Assembly (NCBI GenBank): GCA_003797895.1
Contig: RKQB01000011.1
Span: 62,001 to 126,000, forward strand
Length of the DNA stretch: 64,000 bases
Reading direction: 5' to 3'
Origin: Cyclobacteriaceae bacterium YHN15
GTDB lineage: Bacteria > Bacteroidota > Bacteroidia > Cytophagales > Cyclobacteriaceae
Shown here in pieces: positions 36,089-44,933 of this stretch; within the stretch, counting starts at the first letter, position 1; every line of letters begins with the position of its first letter. The notes under the pieces were generated by a model. The model was not told the origin of the DNA and searched no databases. It worked only from the letters and a program-made list of their open reading frames with translations. A program made the position numbers and the translations under genes.

Positions 36089-37477
36089 ATGACACATTAT
36101 AAAACCCTTCACTTACAACACCTCCTCTTGCTTTTCCTATCTTTTGCCATTGCTATTCCCAAAGGGCAGGCCCAGGAATACATTATCAGCAATGTTCATG
36201 TCTTGGATATGGATAAAAAGGCATTTGTAAAAAACCATCAAATCCATGTAAAAAATGGAAAAATCATAGCAGTGATACCTGCCGGAGAAACACCTAAAAA
36301 ACAGGAAATAAATATTATCGATGGGAATGGTGCTTATGCTTATCCAGGTTTGGCCGAAATGCACTCCCATATTCCTATTACTGAAACAGAGGATTTCTCC
36401 TATGTTCAGGATGTGATGTGGCTCTATCTGGCCAACGGCATACTAAATGTCAGGGGTATGATAGGCCATCCATCCCACTTGGAACTGAAAAAGAAAATCG
36501 CTTCCGGTGAAATCACAGGTCCAAGGATATTTGCCGCTGGCCCTTCCTTGAACGGAAATACCGTGGAAAGTCCTGAAATGGGAGAAAAAATGGTGAGGGA
36601 CCAAAAGAAAGCAGGATATGACCATTTAAAATTGCATCCGGGATTAGACATGCCTCGTTATGTGGCAATAGCAAGTACTGCCAAGGAGGTGGATATCAAA
36701 TTCGGGGGGCACGTTTCACTCGATGTGGGTTTGCAGAACTCCCTAAATTATGGTTACCGATCTGTAGAACATATGGATGGTTATATTGAGGCTATGATTG
36801 AGGATAAGTCGAGGTTGGACCCTCAGGTAGCAGGACCATTCAGCATGTTGCTGGTAAAGGAAGCAGACATGTCCAAACTTCCTGAATTACTTCAATTGAC
36901 CTTGGACAGGAAGGCTTGGATTGCACCTACTCTTACCTTATTTGAAAGATTTTTCGGCTATATCCCTGCTGATGAATTCAGGTTGGAACCAGACATGAAA
37001 TATATGCCCGGTGTGCAGGTACAACAGTGGGTGAATCAGAAAAAATTACTGGAAAATCAAGGTGTATTGAAAGAAGAAAATGTAAAACCCTATCTGGAAT
37101 TCAGAAAAAATTTACTGAAAACTCTCTTTGATGGTGGGGTACCTATTATTTTGAGTTCAGATTCTCCTCAGGTTTTCAATGTTCCTGGATTCTCCATCCA
37201 CAATGAAATAAAATCCATGCATGAAGCCGGTATACCCCCTTTTGAAATCCTGAAGGCAGGATCCTCCAATGTAGCCAAATACTTTGAAATGGAAGGTCAA
37301 TTTGGATCAATCCAAAAAGGCGCATCTGCGGATTTTGTATTGATTTCCGGAAATCCTTTGACCGATCTCAGTCAATTGAAAAACATTCAGGGCGTAATGG
37401 TACGTGGAAAATGGATTGAAAAGGAAAAGCTGGACAAGGAATTGAAGAGAATAGAAGAGAAAAATATAAGAAAATAA
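36089..37477 (+). CDS. Exported amidohydrolase
   Basis: A 462-residue metal-dependent hydrolase of the amidohydrolase superfamily with a signal peptide (LLLLFLSFAIAIPKGQAQ). The metal-binding HxH is in GLAEMHSHIP; further ligands are the Lys/His in HLKLHPGLD, GGHVSLDVG, and the Asp in ILSSDSPQVF. The C-terminal GSIQKGASADFVLISGNP is typical of imidazolonepropionase- or prolidase-like members. It probably cleaves a small amide or dipeptide in the periplasm; substrate unknown. It follows gntK-gnd by 19 bp and ends at a clear terminator. Confidence 0.87.
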   Translation: MTHYKTLHLQHLLLLFLSFAIAIPKGQAQEYIISNVHVLDMDKKAFVKNHQIHVKNGKIIAVIPAGETPKKQEINIIDGNGAYAYPGLAEMHSHIPITETEDFSYVQDVMWLYLANGILNVRGMIGHPSHLELKKKIASGEITGPRIFAAGPSLNGNTVESPEMGEKMVRDQKKAGYDHLKLHPGLDMPRYVAIASTAKEVDIKFGGHVSLDVGLQNSLNYGYRSVEHMDGYIEAMIEDKSRLDPQVAGPFSMLLVKEADMSKLPELLQLTLDRKAWIAPTLTLFERFFGYIPADEFRLEPDMKYMPGVQVQQWVNQKKLLENQGVLKEENVKPYLEFRKNLLKTLFDGGVPIILSSDSPQVFNVPGFSIHNEIKSMHEAGIPPFEILKAGSSNVAKYFEMEGQFGSIQKGASADFVLISGNPLTDLSQLKNIQGVMVRGKWIEKEKLDKELKRIEEKNIRK

Positions 37478-37503
37478 AAAAAGCCCTTAAAGGGCTTTTT
37501 TAT
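37475..37503. terminator. Bidirectional intrinsic terminator
   Basis: The stem AGCCCT-TAA-AGGGCT is flanked by A runs on the left and T runs on the right, so both strands present a GC stem followed by U. It overlaps the amidohydrolase stop and lies between that gene and the convergent cold-shock gene, which fits a shared terminator. Confidence 0.9.
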
Positions 37504-37523
37504 AATAACCTAATTAATACTAT

Positions 37524-37718
37524 TTATTGTAATTTTTTAACATTTATAGCATTAGGGCCTTTTTTGCCTTCTTTTAAATCGTAGGTTACTTTGTCATTTT
37601 GCGCTACTTTGTCAACTAGGCCGGTGGCGTGGACAAATACATCGCTTTGGGACGCATCATCGACAATAAAGCCGAATCCCTTAGCGTCATTGTAAAACTT
37701 AACTGTTCCGGTAAGCAT
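37524..37718 (-). CDS. Cold-shock protein (CspA family)
   Basis: A 64-residue single cold-shock domain that binds single-stranded RNA and DNA. The RNP1-like GTVKFYNDAKGFGFIVDD and RNP2-like DVFVHATGL are intact, with KVTYDLKEGKKGPNAINV after them. Length is typical. The 89-bp gap upstream is shared with a divergent SixA-like gene and would hold both promoters. Known family members act as RNA chaperones; cold induction is not shown by the sequence. Confidence 0.95.
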   Translation of the reverse strand: MLTGTVKFYNDAKGFGFIVDDASQSDVFVHATGLVDKVAQNDKVTYDLKEGKKGPNAINVKKLQ

Positions 37719-37807
37719 GATAAATATTAGAATTACGTGGTTAAATGTAGTTTAAATGTAAATATACTTGTTGAAAAAACAAAAAATAATTTTGCTAAAT
37801 TAGAAAA

Positions 37808-38299
37808 ATGAAAAAGGTAGTATTTATTCGTCATGCCAAATCCTCATGGGATGACCCCTATTTGAATGACCATGAAAGACCCCTCGCCGACCGGGGATTA
37901 AGGGATGCACCACGTATGGCACAGAGATTAAAAAAAAGGGAAATCAAGGTAGATGCAATTATTTCATCCGATGCATCAAGGGCGAAAACAACTGCCTTGA
38001 TTTTAGCCGAGATACTTCATTTCCCCAAAGACAATATCCAATTCACCCCTAATCTATATATGGCTTCTGCCAACAGCATTCTCGGCGAAATCAAAAAAAC
38101 AAAAAATTCTGTAGATACTTTACTCGTGTTTGGACATAATCCTGGTTTTAATGAAATCATTGAAAAACTTGGGGGGGAAATTGACAACTTGCCCACTGCC
38201 GGTCAGTTTGGATTTAAACTGGACATCAAAGACTGGGAAGATATTAGTCCAAAAAAAGCAAAGGTGTGGTTTTTTGACTATCCAAAGAAAAAGGATTAA
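37808..38299 (+). CDS. SixA-like histidine phosphatase
   Basis: A 163-residue protein of the histidine phosphatase superfamily. The catalytic RHG-type motif reads FIRHAKSSWDDP, followed by HERPLADRG and ISSDASRAKTTAL; the second His is in LLVFGHNPGFNE. In enterobacteria SixA dephosphorylates a phosphohistidine, but here the substrate is unknown. A TAATTTTG at 37787-37794 matches the Bacteroidota -7 element about 14 bp before the start; the -33 TTG is poorly spaced. It is cytoplasmic and single. Confidence 0.88.
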   Translation: MKKVVFIRHAKSSWDDPYLNDHERPLADRGLRDAPRMAQRLKKREIKVDAIISSDASRAKTTALILAEILHFPKDNIQFTPNLYMASANSILGEIKKTKNSVDTLLVFGHNPGFNEIIEKLGGEIDNLPTAGQFGFKLDIKDWEDISPKKAKVWFFDYPKKKD

Positions 38300-38371
38300 G
38301 TGGATTCTTATATTTCATATTTAATCGGAGTTTTAGTCAATAATCGGCTTTTCCTTTAGAACCACTAGGGA

Positions 38372-39109
38372 TCAATACTCCCTCACATCCTGTTGTACCC
38401 CATCAAATCGTCCAGTATTTTCAATGAGTTCAATAAGTTTTTTAGCTGTATGCTTTGGGGAACTGAGCAGTTCGTTTTCCTTCAAGCTTACAAATTTGGA
38501 AAGGGAAGAAAAAGCCTTTTCATCCGCCAAACGGATATCAGCCTGCATGTCAGTGTCCACAACCCCAGGTGCTACCGAAAATATGCGGATACCTGTTAGA
38601 TCCAAGGCGGCCTCCAACGCCGCTGCCTCACTCAGCATATTGATGGCCGACTTGGAGGCCGAGTAGCAGGCCCATCCGTCAATGGCTTTCCTTGCAGCCC
38701 CTGAACTTATATTGACAATCACACGCTCCATCTCCTTTCTATTCCCATATTTATGCACAAAGGAATTCATAAGAACGGTAGGTGCAATGGTGTTTAACAT
38801 AAATACCTGATGGATTTTTTTTGGATCAAGCTTACCCAAATGTTCTATAGGCCCGATCATACCGGCATTATTGACCAAAACAACCTTTTCATAGTCCCCA
38901 TCGGGCATAATGCTGCCCAGGTTATCCAATATTTCCTGCATATTGGAAAGATCCAAAGCCAAGGTCAAAAATCCGGGATGGGCCATTTCTTGTTGGGTGC
39001 GGGCGATGCCGATCACCTGATTTCCATCTTTTTCCAACAACTGTTCCACTAAGGCTTTTCCTATTCCTTTGCTTGATCCTGTGATAATATATAATGCACT
39101 TTTAGGCAT
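38372..39109 (-). CDS. Short-chain dehydrogenase/reductase
   Basis: A 245-residue classical SDR. The cofactor loop is ITGSSKGIGKALVEQL, NNAGMIGP is present, and the catalytic Ser and YxxxK lie in NISSGAARKAIDGWACYSASKSA. The C-terminal part FSVAPGVVDTDMQADIR is typical of sepiapterin-reductase-like members. It uses NADP(H); the substrate cannot be told. It is separated by 82 bp from the btuG-like gene upstream on the same strand. Confidence 0.9.
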   Translation of the reverse strand: MPKSALYIITGSSKGIGKALVEQLLEKDGNQVIGIARTQQEMAHPGFLTLALDLSNMQEILDNLGSIMPDGDYEKVVLVNNAGMIGPIEHLGKLDPKKIHQVFMLNTIAPTVLMNSFVHKYGNRKEMERVIVNISSGAARKAIDGWACYSASKSAINMLSEAAALEAALDLTGIRIFSVAPGVVDTDMQADIRLADEKAFSSLSKFVSLKENELLSSPKHTAKKLIELIENTGRFDGVQQDVREY

Positions 39110-39191
39110 GACATGTCTGTTTCTTTAACAGCTAATCTAATAGACTATAGGGTTTAAACCAAATAGAAAAATAGCAGAAATCCCTTCTGTC

Positions 39192-40247
39192 TTATTCCTT
39201 TACCAGAAAGCCGGAAGGGCCTCTCCCTACTGCAAAAGACTTCTTTTGCTGACCATTTTGATCCAAAACAATAACCGTTCCATTGCCCTGAAAACCATTG
39301 TTGTCCCCTACATAAATTTCTTTTAATCCAGGATGGTATCCTATACCATAAAAACCTGAACCCGTAAAAATGGCCTCATTGAGGACTTGCCTGTTGACAA
39401 TGGAAACCCTCGCTATGGCATCATTATAATCCGGCCAACCTGTTGAGGTAATGATCAACATTTCACCGTCTTCTGATAAAGTAAAATTGGAAGTGGCCCA
39501 TTTTAATCCAACAGGGAGGACGCCTTGAATATTACCTGTTGTTTTGTCGATTTGATGAAAATAAACCATTTCAGCATCATATGCATAAAGTATTAAAGTT
39601 CCCAACAACTCAAAAAATCCTCCGGGACTACCTTCCAGATCCTGAAAAGAGGTAATAGTTTCACTGTCCAAAGAAATCACTTCCAGCTTCTTCCCGGCTG
39701 TAGTCGCCACAAAAATCTGATTACCTGAAACAAACATTTTCTCAGGTCTACTGGATACCGGAATCTTTTTGGTGATTCCGCCACCATCTAAATCATCTAC
39801 CACGGCCACGTAAGAATTTGGACTGTTAAAATTGGCATCATAAGGTCCCCAATCTGCAATAAAAAGCTTTTGATTGGTTGTAACAATTGACCTACTGATA
39901 TCCAATCCTTCAACTACAGCACCCTTACTTAAAAAATCCCTGGGATCCACCACTTCTACTTTCCCAGTGTTGGCTACCAGATAAAGCCTCCCTTCAGCCT
40001 CCACCATGTCCTGAATCAGACCGGCAAATGGCCGTCTGTTCTTCCCTTCAAAAATATTGGATTTGATTAAACCTGTGATGGGATCATAATGATAAATTTC
40101 CCCGTCATTGACACCAAAAGCTCCTTCATTTATGACTAAAACACCTTTTTCAAACTCACCCAAGGGAATCTGTTGACCTTCTTCTACACAGGAAAGGATT
40201 CCAAATAATATCAAAATCACTAAAACTGTTTGATTGAATTTTCTCAT
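39192..40247 (-). CDS. btuG: Surface beta-propeller lipoprotein, BtuG-like (cobalamin capture)
   Basis: About 351 residues from ATG 40247. A lipoprotein signal ends in GILSC. The body is repeats like LYLVANTGKVEVVDP, KLFIADWGPYDANFN and EIYVGDNNGFQGNGTVIVLD, a YncE/DUF5074-type propeller of about seven blades. In Bacteroides BtuG is such a propeller that binds cobalamin outside the cell and hands it to BtuB. The start overlaps the end of the receptor gene (ATGA), and the pair follows a cobalamin riboswitch, so the role is strongly suggested by context. The longer ORF start at 40403 lies inside the receptor gene and is rejected. Confidence 0.82.
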   Translation of the reverse strand: MRKFNQTVLVILILFGILSCVEEGQQIPLGEFEKGVLVINEGAFGVNDGEIYHYDPITGLIKSNIFEGKNRRPFAGLIQDMVEAEGRLYLVANTGKVEVVDPRDFLSKGAVVEGLDISRSIVTTNQKLFIADWGPYDANFNSPNSYVAVVDDLDGGGITKKIPVSSRPEKMFVSGNQIFVATTAGKKLEVISLDSETITSFQDLEGSPGGFFELLGTLILYAYDAEMVYFHQIDKTTGNIQGVLPVGLKWATSNFTLSEDGEMLIITSTGWPDYNDAIARVSIVNRQVLNEAIFTGSGFYGIGYHPGLKEIYVGDNNGFQGNGTVIVLDQNGQQKKSFAVGRGPSGFLVKE

Positions 40248-42178
40248 AATTTGATCTGTATATTGATTTGATAATTTCTTCCAGGCATAGCCCTCAATCT
40301 CATTACCTGATAAGAGGTGTTCATTATGTTGTTTATTTGAATACCTATACTTCCTTTGATCCAAGTTGTCTCTATTTCTCTCATCCTTATTCCCCAATCC
40401 CATAATTGGAAGGAAGGAATGATGTCCTGATTGTCAGTTCCCACAAATCGGGAACCCGTAAATTGGTAATTGACATAGGTATTCCATATTCCTCTCTTGA
40501 TCCCCAATAAGGTCTGGAATTTATGTACAGGAGTATAGGGCAATTGATTTCCTGCACTCCGGTCATTGTCCGTAATTTCAGACTGATTGATGGCACTTGT
40601 CCAATTGTAATTCCCTTGTAATTCAAAGGTCCAATTTTCCATTTTGTAGTCAGCATCTAAAAAATACTCCAATCCTTTGTTATGCACTTCCCTGATATTT
40701 TCAGGACTCCATATACTTCCTTTGGGTAGCCAAATAATCCAGTTATTTACCCACATTTGATAATGGGTTAGCCGTTGATTCAGCATCAGGCTCCCCCTCC
40801 TCCAAATGTGGGAGACTCCCAACTCTGCATTCCAAGAAGATTCCGGTGCTAAATCAGGATTACCTCCTGGTTCCCAAAACCTATCATTCAAGGTTGGCAC
40901 TTTAAAACTCCTTGCCCCATTGGTGTTAAATTTAAGCTCCTGTCCCTTGTTGGATAAAATCAACCAATCCATCCCTAAGCTTGGCGTAAATGGAGCAAAA
41001 TTGCCCTCATAAATAAATTGACGAAGATTTATAGAGACGTGAAGGTCTTCGCTAAGGCTTAAATTAGTGCTTTGGTATAATTCTAAACGATCCTCTTGGG
41101 CTGAATAGGTACTCAGTTTCCCTTGAATATGGGTATACCTTATTCCTGATTTGGAAGAAATGCCAGGTGAAATTTCCCAATCCAAATCACCAATCAGGAA
41201 AAGTTGCATGGTACTGTTTTGACTGCCGTTGAATATAAGATGGTCTTTAAGCAGACCTGTTTTAAAATTCCAGGTCGCTTTTCCTATAAACTTGAAATAA
41301 TCCATCACCCATCTTAGATTTCTATCGATCTGCTCATCCAAAGTATTGGAACCAATGACCGGTTGGATTTCCCGCTCGGTCTGATTGTACCACAATGAGC
41401 TGCTCAAAAGCTGATCGGAAGAAAGTTGAAAAGCCAGATCCTGTGATATTCCTGTCTGTTGAAATGCTGCATGTTCCTGTCTTTCAATAGGAGTTCCCGG
41501 TTTAGCAATGTTTCTGAAAAGAAAATCATTCTGAGCTACATTTTTGTAAACCCGGGTTCTTAAGGAAATTTTTTCAGAAGAAAATCCATATTGGACCTGT
41601 TGGTTCCACCTTCCAAAACTTCCCGCATGTGTACCCAATTGGAGGCCATGACCCTGACCGAACTTCAATTTTGAGTTTAAATGTACTGCGCCTCCAATGG
41701 CATCAGTTCCGTAGAGTGCTCCCCCGCTCCCAAAATGTAGGTATAACTCATCAAAACCTCCTATCGGCAAAATCGAGAAATCTGTCTGACCCAAAGAAGG
41801 GCTATTAATCGGCAGACCATTCCAAAAGACCGCATTATGTCCTGCAGAAGTACCCCGCATGGTCAGGGAGGCCAACATCCCCGCACCATATTGTCTTAAA
41901 AAGAGACCGGTTCTTTGTTGCAAATAATCAGAAAGGGATAGGCCCTGAAAACTCTCCAAATCATCATCCTTCATCCGCCGGACCAATTGCCCATAGGTAT
42001 ACTTTTCCAAAGAAGGTGAAAAGACCTCCACAGGTACTAATTCTACAGTATCCAAAGGCAATATTTCCCCAATAGAATCCAATATGAAAGAATTTTTCAA
42101 TCCTTCTTCCGGAATTCCATTGTTAAAACCCATACCTAAAAAAAGGCACTGGATAAATGAAGCAAGAAAAATCATCAA
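40244..42178 (-). CDS. btuB: TonB-dependent outer-membrane receptor, BtuB-like
   Basis: A 644-residue receptor. An N-terminal signal and a TonB-box-like region (DTVELVPVEVFSP) lead into the plug domain (LSDYLQQRTGLFLRQYGAGMLASLTMRGTSAGHNAVFWNG, PINSPSLGQTDFS, GGALYGTDAIGGAV) and then the 22-strand barrel ending near YQINIQIKL. It imports cobalamin across the outer membrane with TonB energy. The cobalamin riboswitch lies about 180 bp upstream on the same strand, and the btuG-like gene follows with a 4-bp overlap. Assignment to cobalamin rests on that riboswitch; barrel sequence alone would not decide it. Confidence 0.88.
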   Translation of the reverse strand: MMIFLASFIQCLFLGMGFNNGIPEEGLKNSFILDSIGEILPLDTVELVPVEVFSPSLEKYTYGQLVRRMKDDDLESFQGLSLSDYLQQRTGLFLRQYGAGMLASLTMRGTSAGHNAVFWNGLPINSPSLGQTDFSILPIGGFDELYLHFGSGGALYGTDAIGGAVHLNSKLKFGQGHGLQLGTHAGSFGRWNQQVQYGFSSEKISLRTRVYKNVAQNDFLFRNIAKPGTPIERQEHAAFQQTGISQDLAFQLSSDQLLSSSLWYNQTEREIQPVIGSNTLDEQIDRNLRWVMDYFKFIGKATWNFKTGLLKDHLIFNGSQNSTMQLFLIGDLDWEISPGISSKSGIRYTHIQGKLSTYSAQEDRLELYQSTNLSLSEDLHVSINLRQFIYEGNFAPFTPSLGMDWLILSNKGQELKFNTNGARSFKVPTLNDRFWEPGGNPDLAPESSWNAELGVSHIWRRGSLMLNQRLTHYQMWVNNWIIWLPKGSIWSPENIREVHNKGLEYFLDADYKMENWTFELQGNYNWTSAINQSEITDNDRSAGNQLPYTPVHKFQTLLGIKRGIWNTYVNYQFTGSRFVGTDNQDIIPSFQLWDWGIRMREIETTWIKGSIGIQINNIMNTSYQVMRLRAMPGRNYQINIQIKL

Positions 42179-42330
42179 TGTCTTTGGAGTAAATGAAGTA
42201 ATACACTTATTTAATCAAAAGGCATTTCGTGCAATAAATTGAGATACAATGAGGAGGAATGTAATTCTGTTCTTTAAACCCAAAAGTTAAATGAACAATG
42301 AATTAAAATTCCCATCTGACTTTACCCCAG

Positions 42331-42550
42331 CCTTTCACCCGAAAGCTTTGAATATGAAGAAAATGGCAGGTCTCCTGGCTTCCCTGGGCTTACCGGCCTT
42401 CTCATCCCGAGTATTCGGAACAATGGCATGGAGGAAGGTAAGTCACTATCCCAATATTTCGGGATGGGGTTACAGTTGCGGGGACAGCTCCGGCATTTCA
42501 CCGGATTCCCTATTAATCCCGAGAGCCTGATTTAGGTTCGGGAACCGTTT
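42331..42550 (-). promoter_or_regulatory. Cobalamin riboswitch
   Basis: On the minus strand the conserved elements occur in order: AGGGAATCCGGTGAAA, then CCGGAGCTGTCCCCGCAACTGTA (split here as CTGTCCCCGCAACTGTAA, the B12 box), and about 95 bases later GGAAGCCAGGAGACCTGCC, the 3' core. A further small hairpin CTTTC-GGGT-GAAAG follows near 42332-42345. The element lies about 150-180 nt before the btuB start. Cobalamin binding should lower expression of the btuB-btuG pair. It cannot serve the plus-strand btuF group, which faces the other way. Boundaries are approximate. Confidence 0.93.
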
Positions 42551-42757
42551 TCCTATTGCAAACTTATTAAAATTATGGGAAGAAGCATTTATTATCTCTT
42601 GATTTTTAGTTTAAATAAAACTCCCATTAAAAGTATCAATGGAATTTGAGTTTAAATCATTCCAATAAATAGGGTATGTTTAAAAAAGCTGAGGCATGTC
42701 CACTTCTTCTCATTTAAATTTGGCTTACTATATTTGGGGGATAATCCACAAGTGACC
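42551..42757. other. AT-rich spacer with possible btuF promoter
   Basis: The part of the 579-bp btuB-btuF gap not covered by the riboswitch. A TATATTTG at 42729-42736 matches the Bacteroidota -7 consensus TAnnTTTG about 22 bp before the btuF ATG; I could not find a convincing -33 TTTG. No second riboswitch core is present in plus orientation. The 152 bp between the riboswitch and btuB on the other side hold only leader sequence. Confidence 0.4.
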
Positions 42758-43912
42758 ATGAGGCCAGCTAAAATAAAAGCAGTATTCATCTTATTTTTTC
42801 TTTTTCCTTTACTGCTCTTTTCCTGCAAGGCTCCTCAGGAACAAAATTACCCGTACCTCGAAAAATTACCATTGGATTTTGCTGAAGGTTTTGAAGTTTA
42901 CCAGGGAGAAGGCTTTAAAATCATTGAAGTAACCAAGGCATTTCCTGGTTCTCACCCTCCTTTCAGGTACCTTGTCAAGGAAGTGATTAATGGCAAAACA
43001 CCTGAAATTGAATTTGATGGTGTGGTCCAAATTCCCGTTTCCCGGGTCATCATGACCTCTACCACCCATGTACCGCATATTGAGTATTTGGACGCTGTTT
43101 CCACGCTGATAGGATTTCCAAACCCCGACCTTATTTCTTCTGAACCTGTCCGTAACCTTATCTCGGAAGGAAAAGTCAAGGATTTGGGTTCAGGTGCTCA
43201 AGCCAATTTCGAAATGATTATTGACCTGGAACCGGACTGGATCATGATCTCAACCTTGGGCGATGACCTAAGAAACTTAGATTTACTTCAGCAATCAGGA
43301 GTTTCTGCCTTCATCAATGGAGAATATATGGAGCAACATCCTTTGGGGCGTGCAGAATGGATCAAGTTTACAGGAGCACTCTTGGGTAAATGGGATGAAT
43401 CCGTCGAAGTCTTTGCCAAAATCAAATCGGAATATGAACAGGCTGCCAATCTAATTGAATCCCAACATTTTGATAAACCAAGCGTCATGTCGGGGGTAAT
43501 GTATAAGGACATCTGGTATGTACCAGGGGCAGACAGTTGGGGCGCCCATCTGCTAAAAGCTGCAGGGGGCCATTATATTTTTATGGACCAAAAAGGAACT
43601 GGAAGTACTCAATTGAGTTATGAGTTTGTACTGGAAAATTCAAAGGAAGCAGACTTTTGGATTGGAGCAGCTGATTTCAACAACCTTGAAGAAATGAAAA
43701 ATGCGGATTCAAGGTATACCCATTTCAAAGCTTTCCAAAGGAAGCAGGTTTATACCTACACCCAGAAAAAAGGAGTCACTGGAGGCGTGGAGTATTTTGA
43801 ATTGGGCTACCTGAGACCTGATTTAATTTTAAAAGATTTGATCAAAATCATGTACCCCGAATTGTTGCCTGATTATAAATCCTATTTTTACACAAAACTG
43901 GATGAAAAATAG
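42758..43912 (+). CDS. btuF: Cobalamin-type ABC transporter substrate-binding lipoprotein
   Basis: About 384 residues. The signal peptide ends in the lipobox LLFSCKAP. The mature part is a class III binding protein with two lobes: IQIPVSRVIMTSTTH-type region RVIMTSTTHVPHIEYL, DLGSGAQANFEMIIDLEPDWI, SGVSAFINGEY and the second-lobe WYVPGADSWGAHLLKAAGG. It would collect cobalamin in the periplasm for BtuCD. ATG 42758 is chosen over a TTG at 42734. It overlaps btuC by 11 bp. Cobalamin rather than iron-siderophore as substrate is inferred from the neighbouring riboswitch-controlled receptor. Confidence 0.82.
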   Translation: MRPAKIKAVFILFFLFPLLLFSCKAPQEQNYPYLEKLPLDFAEGFEVYQGEGFKIIEVTKAFPGSHPPFRYLVKEVINGKTPEIEFDGVVQIPVSRVIMTSTTHVPHIEYLDAVSTLIGFPNPDLISSEPVRNLISEGKVKDLGSGAQANFEMIIDLEPDWIMISTLGDDLRNLDLLQQSGVSAFINGEYMEQHPLGRAEWIKFTGALLGKWDESVEVFAKIKSEYEQAANLIESQHFDKPSVMSGVMYKDIWYVPGADSWGAHLLKAAGGHYIFMDQKGTGSTQLSYEFVLENSKEADFWIGAADFNNLEEMKNADSRYTHFKAFQRKQVYTYTQKKGVTGGVEYFELGYLRPDLILKDLIKIMYPELLPDYKSYFYTKLDEK

Positions 43913-44933
43913 ACCTACATATCTGCTATTTGTATTGGGATTGGTTCTATGTACATTACTTTTTGTGGCCAATCTTTCTTTAGGTTCTGTATCCATACCT
44001 TTTTTTGAAATAGCAGGCGGATTATTGGGTAAGGGATTCGTTAAATCAACCTGGGAAACCATTGTCATGGAATACCGCCTTCCCAAAGCACTGACGGCAA
44101 TTTTTGCAGGAATCTCCCTGTCAGTAAGCGGACTTCAAATGCAGACATTTTTCAGAAACCCTTTGGCTGGACCTTATGTATTGGGAATCAGCTCAGGTGC
44201 CGGTTTGGGTGTTGCCCTTCTCTTGATGGCAGGTTCTGCCTTTGGATGGGTAGTTTACAGTGGCGCATGGGGTATTTGGGCGATCATCATTGCCGCTAGT
44301 CTAGGAGCTATTTTGGTCTTGTTGCTGATGAGTATTACCGCTTGGAAAGTCAGAGACAGCATGACTCTGCTGATTATTGGTTTGATGTTTGGTTCGGCTG
44401 TATCTGCTATCATTTCAGTTTTGGCTTATTTTTCTGAAGCCGAGCAACTCAAATTATTTACCATTTGGTCTATGGGAAGTTTAGGTGGAACTTCTTTCGG
44501 GCAACTTAAAGGCTTTTCATTTGCAATATTTTTGGGCATACTTCCTGTACTTTGGATGTTGAAATCCTACAATGCCATGTTGCTTGGTGAGGCCTATGCT
44601 GAAAGTATGGGGATAAATATCACTAGATTGAGATGGGGAATGATTATCAGCACGGGAATTTTGGCAGGAAGTGCCACAGCCTTTTGTGGGCCAATAGCCT
44701 TTATCGGTATTGCAGTTCCTCACATGGCCCGCCTAGTTTTCAGGACTGGAGACCATAGGATACTGCTTCCTGCCTCAGCCCTGACCGGTGCTATAATTCT
44801 CTTATTTTGTGATGGTATTAGCCAGTTACCTGGAAGTGCTCAGACCCTTCCCATCAATGCCGTCACTTCATTGATCGGAGCTCCTATGGTTATCTGGCTT
44901 ATTTTACGTAGAAACTTCTCTAAAGAATTCTGA
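43902..44933 (+). CDS. btuC: FecCD/BtuC-type ABC permease
   Basis: A 343-residue integral membrane protein with about ten helices. Family marks are RLPKALTAIFAGISLSVSG, QTFFRNPLAGPYVLGISSGA and the C-terminal GPIAFIGIAVPHMARL, where the ATPase docks. It forms the channel of the importer with the following ATPase. It overlaps btuF by 11 bp and the ATPase gene by 1 bp (TGATG), so the three are clearly one operon. Confidence 0.9.
   Translation: MKNRPTYLLFVLGLVLCTLLFVANLSLGSVSIPFFEIAGGLLGKGFVKSTWETIVMEYRLPKALTAIFAGISLSVSGLQMQTFFRNPLAGPYVLGISSGAGLGVALLLMAGSAFGWVVYSGAWGIWAIIIAASLGAILVLLLMSITAWKVRDSMTLLIIGLMFGSAVSAIISVLAYFSEAEQLKLFTIWSMGSLGGTSFGQLKGFSFAIFLGILPVLWMLKSYNAMLLGEAYAESMGINITRLRWGMIISTGILAGSATAFCGPIAFIGIAVPHMARLVFRTGDHRILLPASALTGAIILLFCDGISQLPGSAQTLPINAVTSLIGAPMVIWLILRRNFSKEF

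Noticed and set aside
40248..40403. N-terminal extension of the BtuG-like protein from the ATG at 40403
   Set aside because: It would overlap the receptor gene by 160 bp and place 52 polar residues before a clear lipoprotein signal.
42291..42530. A plus-strand ORF of 79 codons upstream of btuF
   Set aside because: It lies across the cobalamin riboswitch core read on the other strand; the open frame is accidental and shows no family.
42551..42757. A second cobalamin riboswitch for the btuF group
   Set aside because: No B12 box or 3' core was found in plus orientation.
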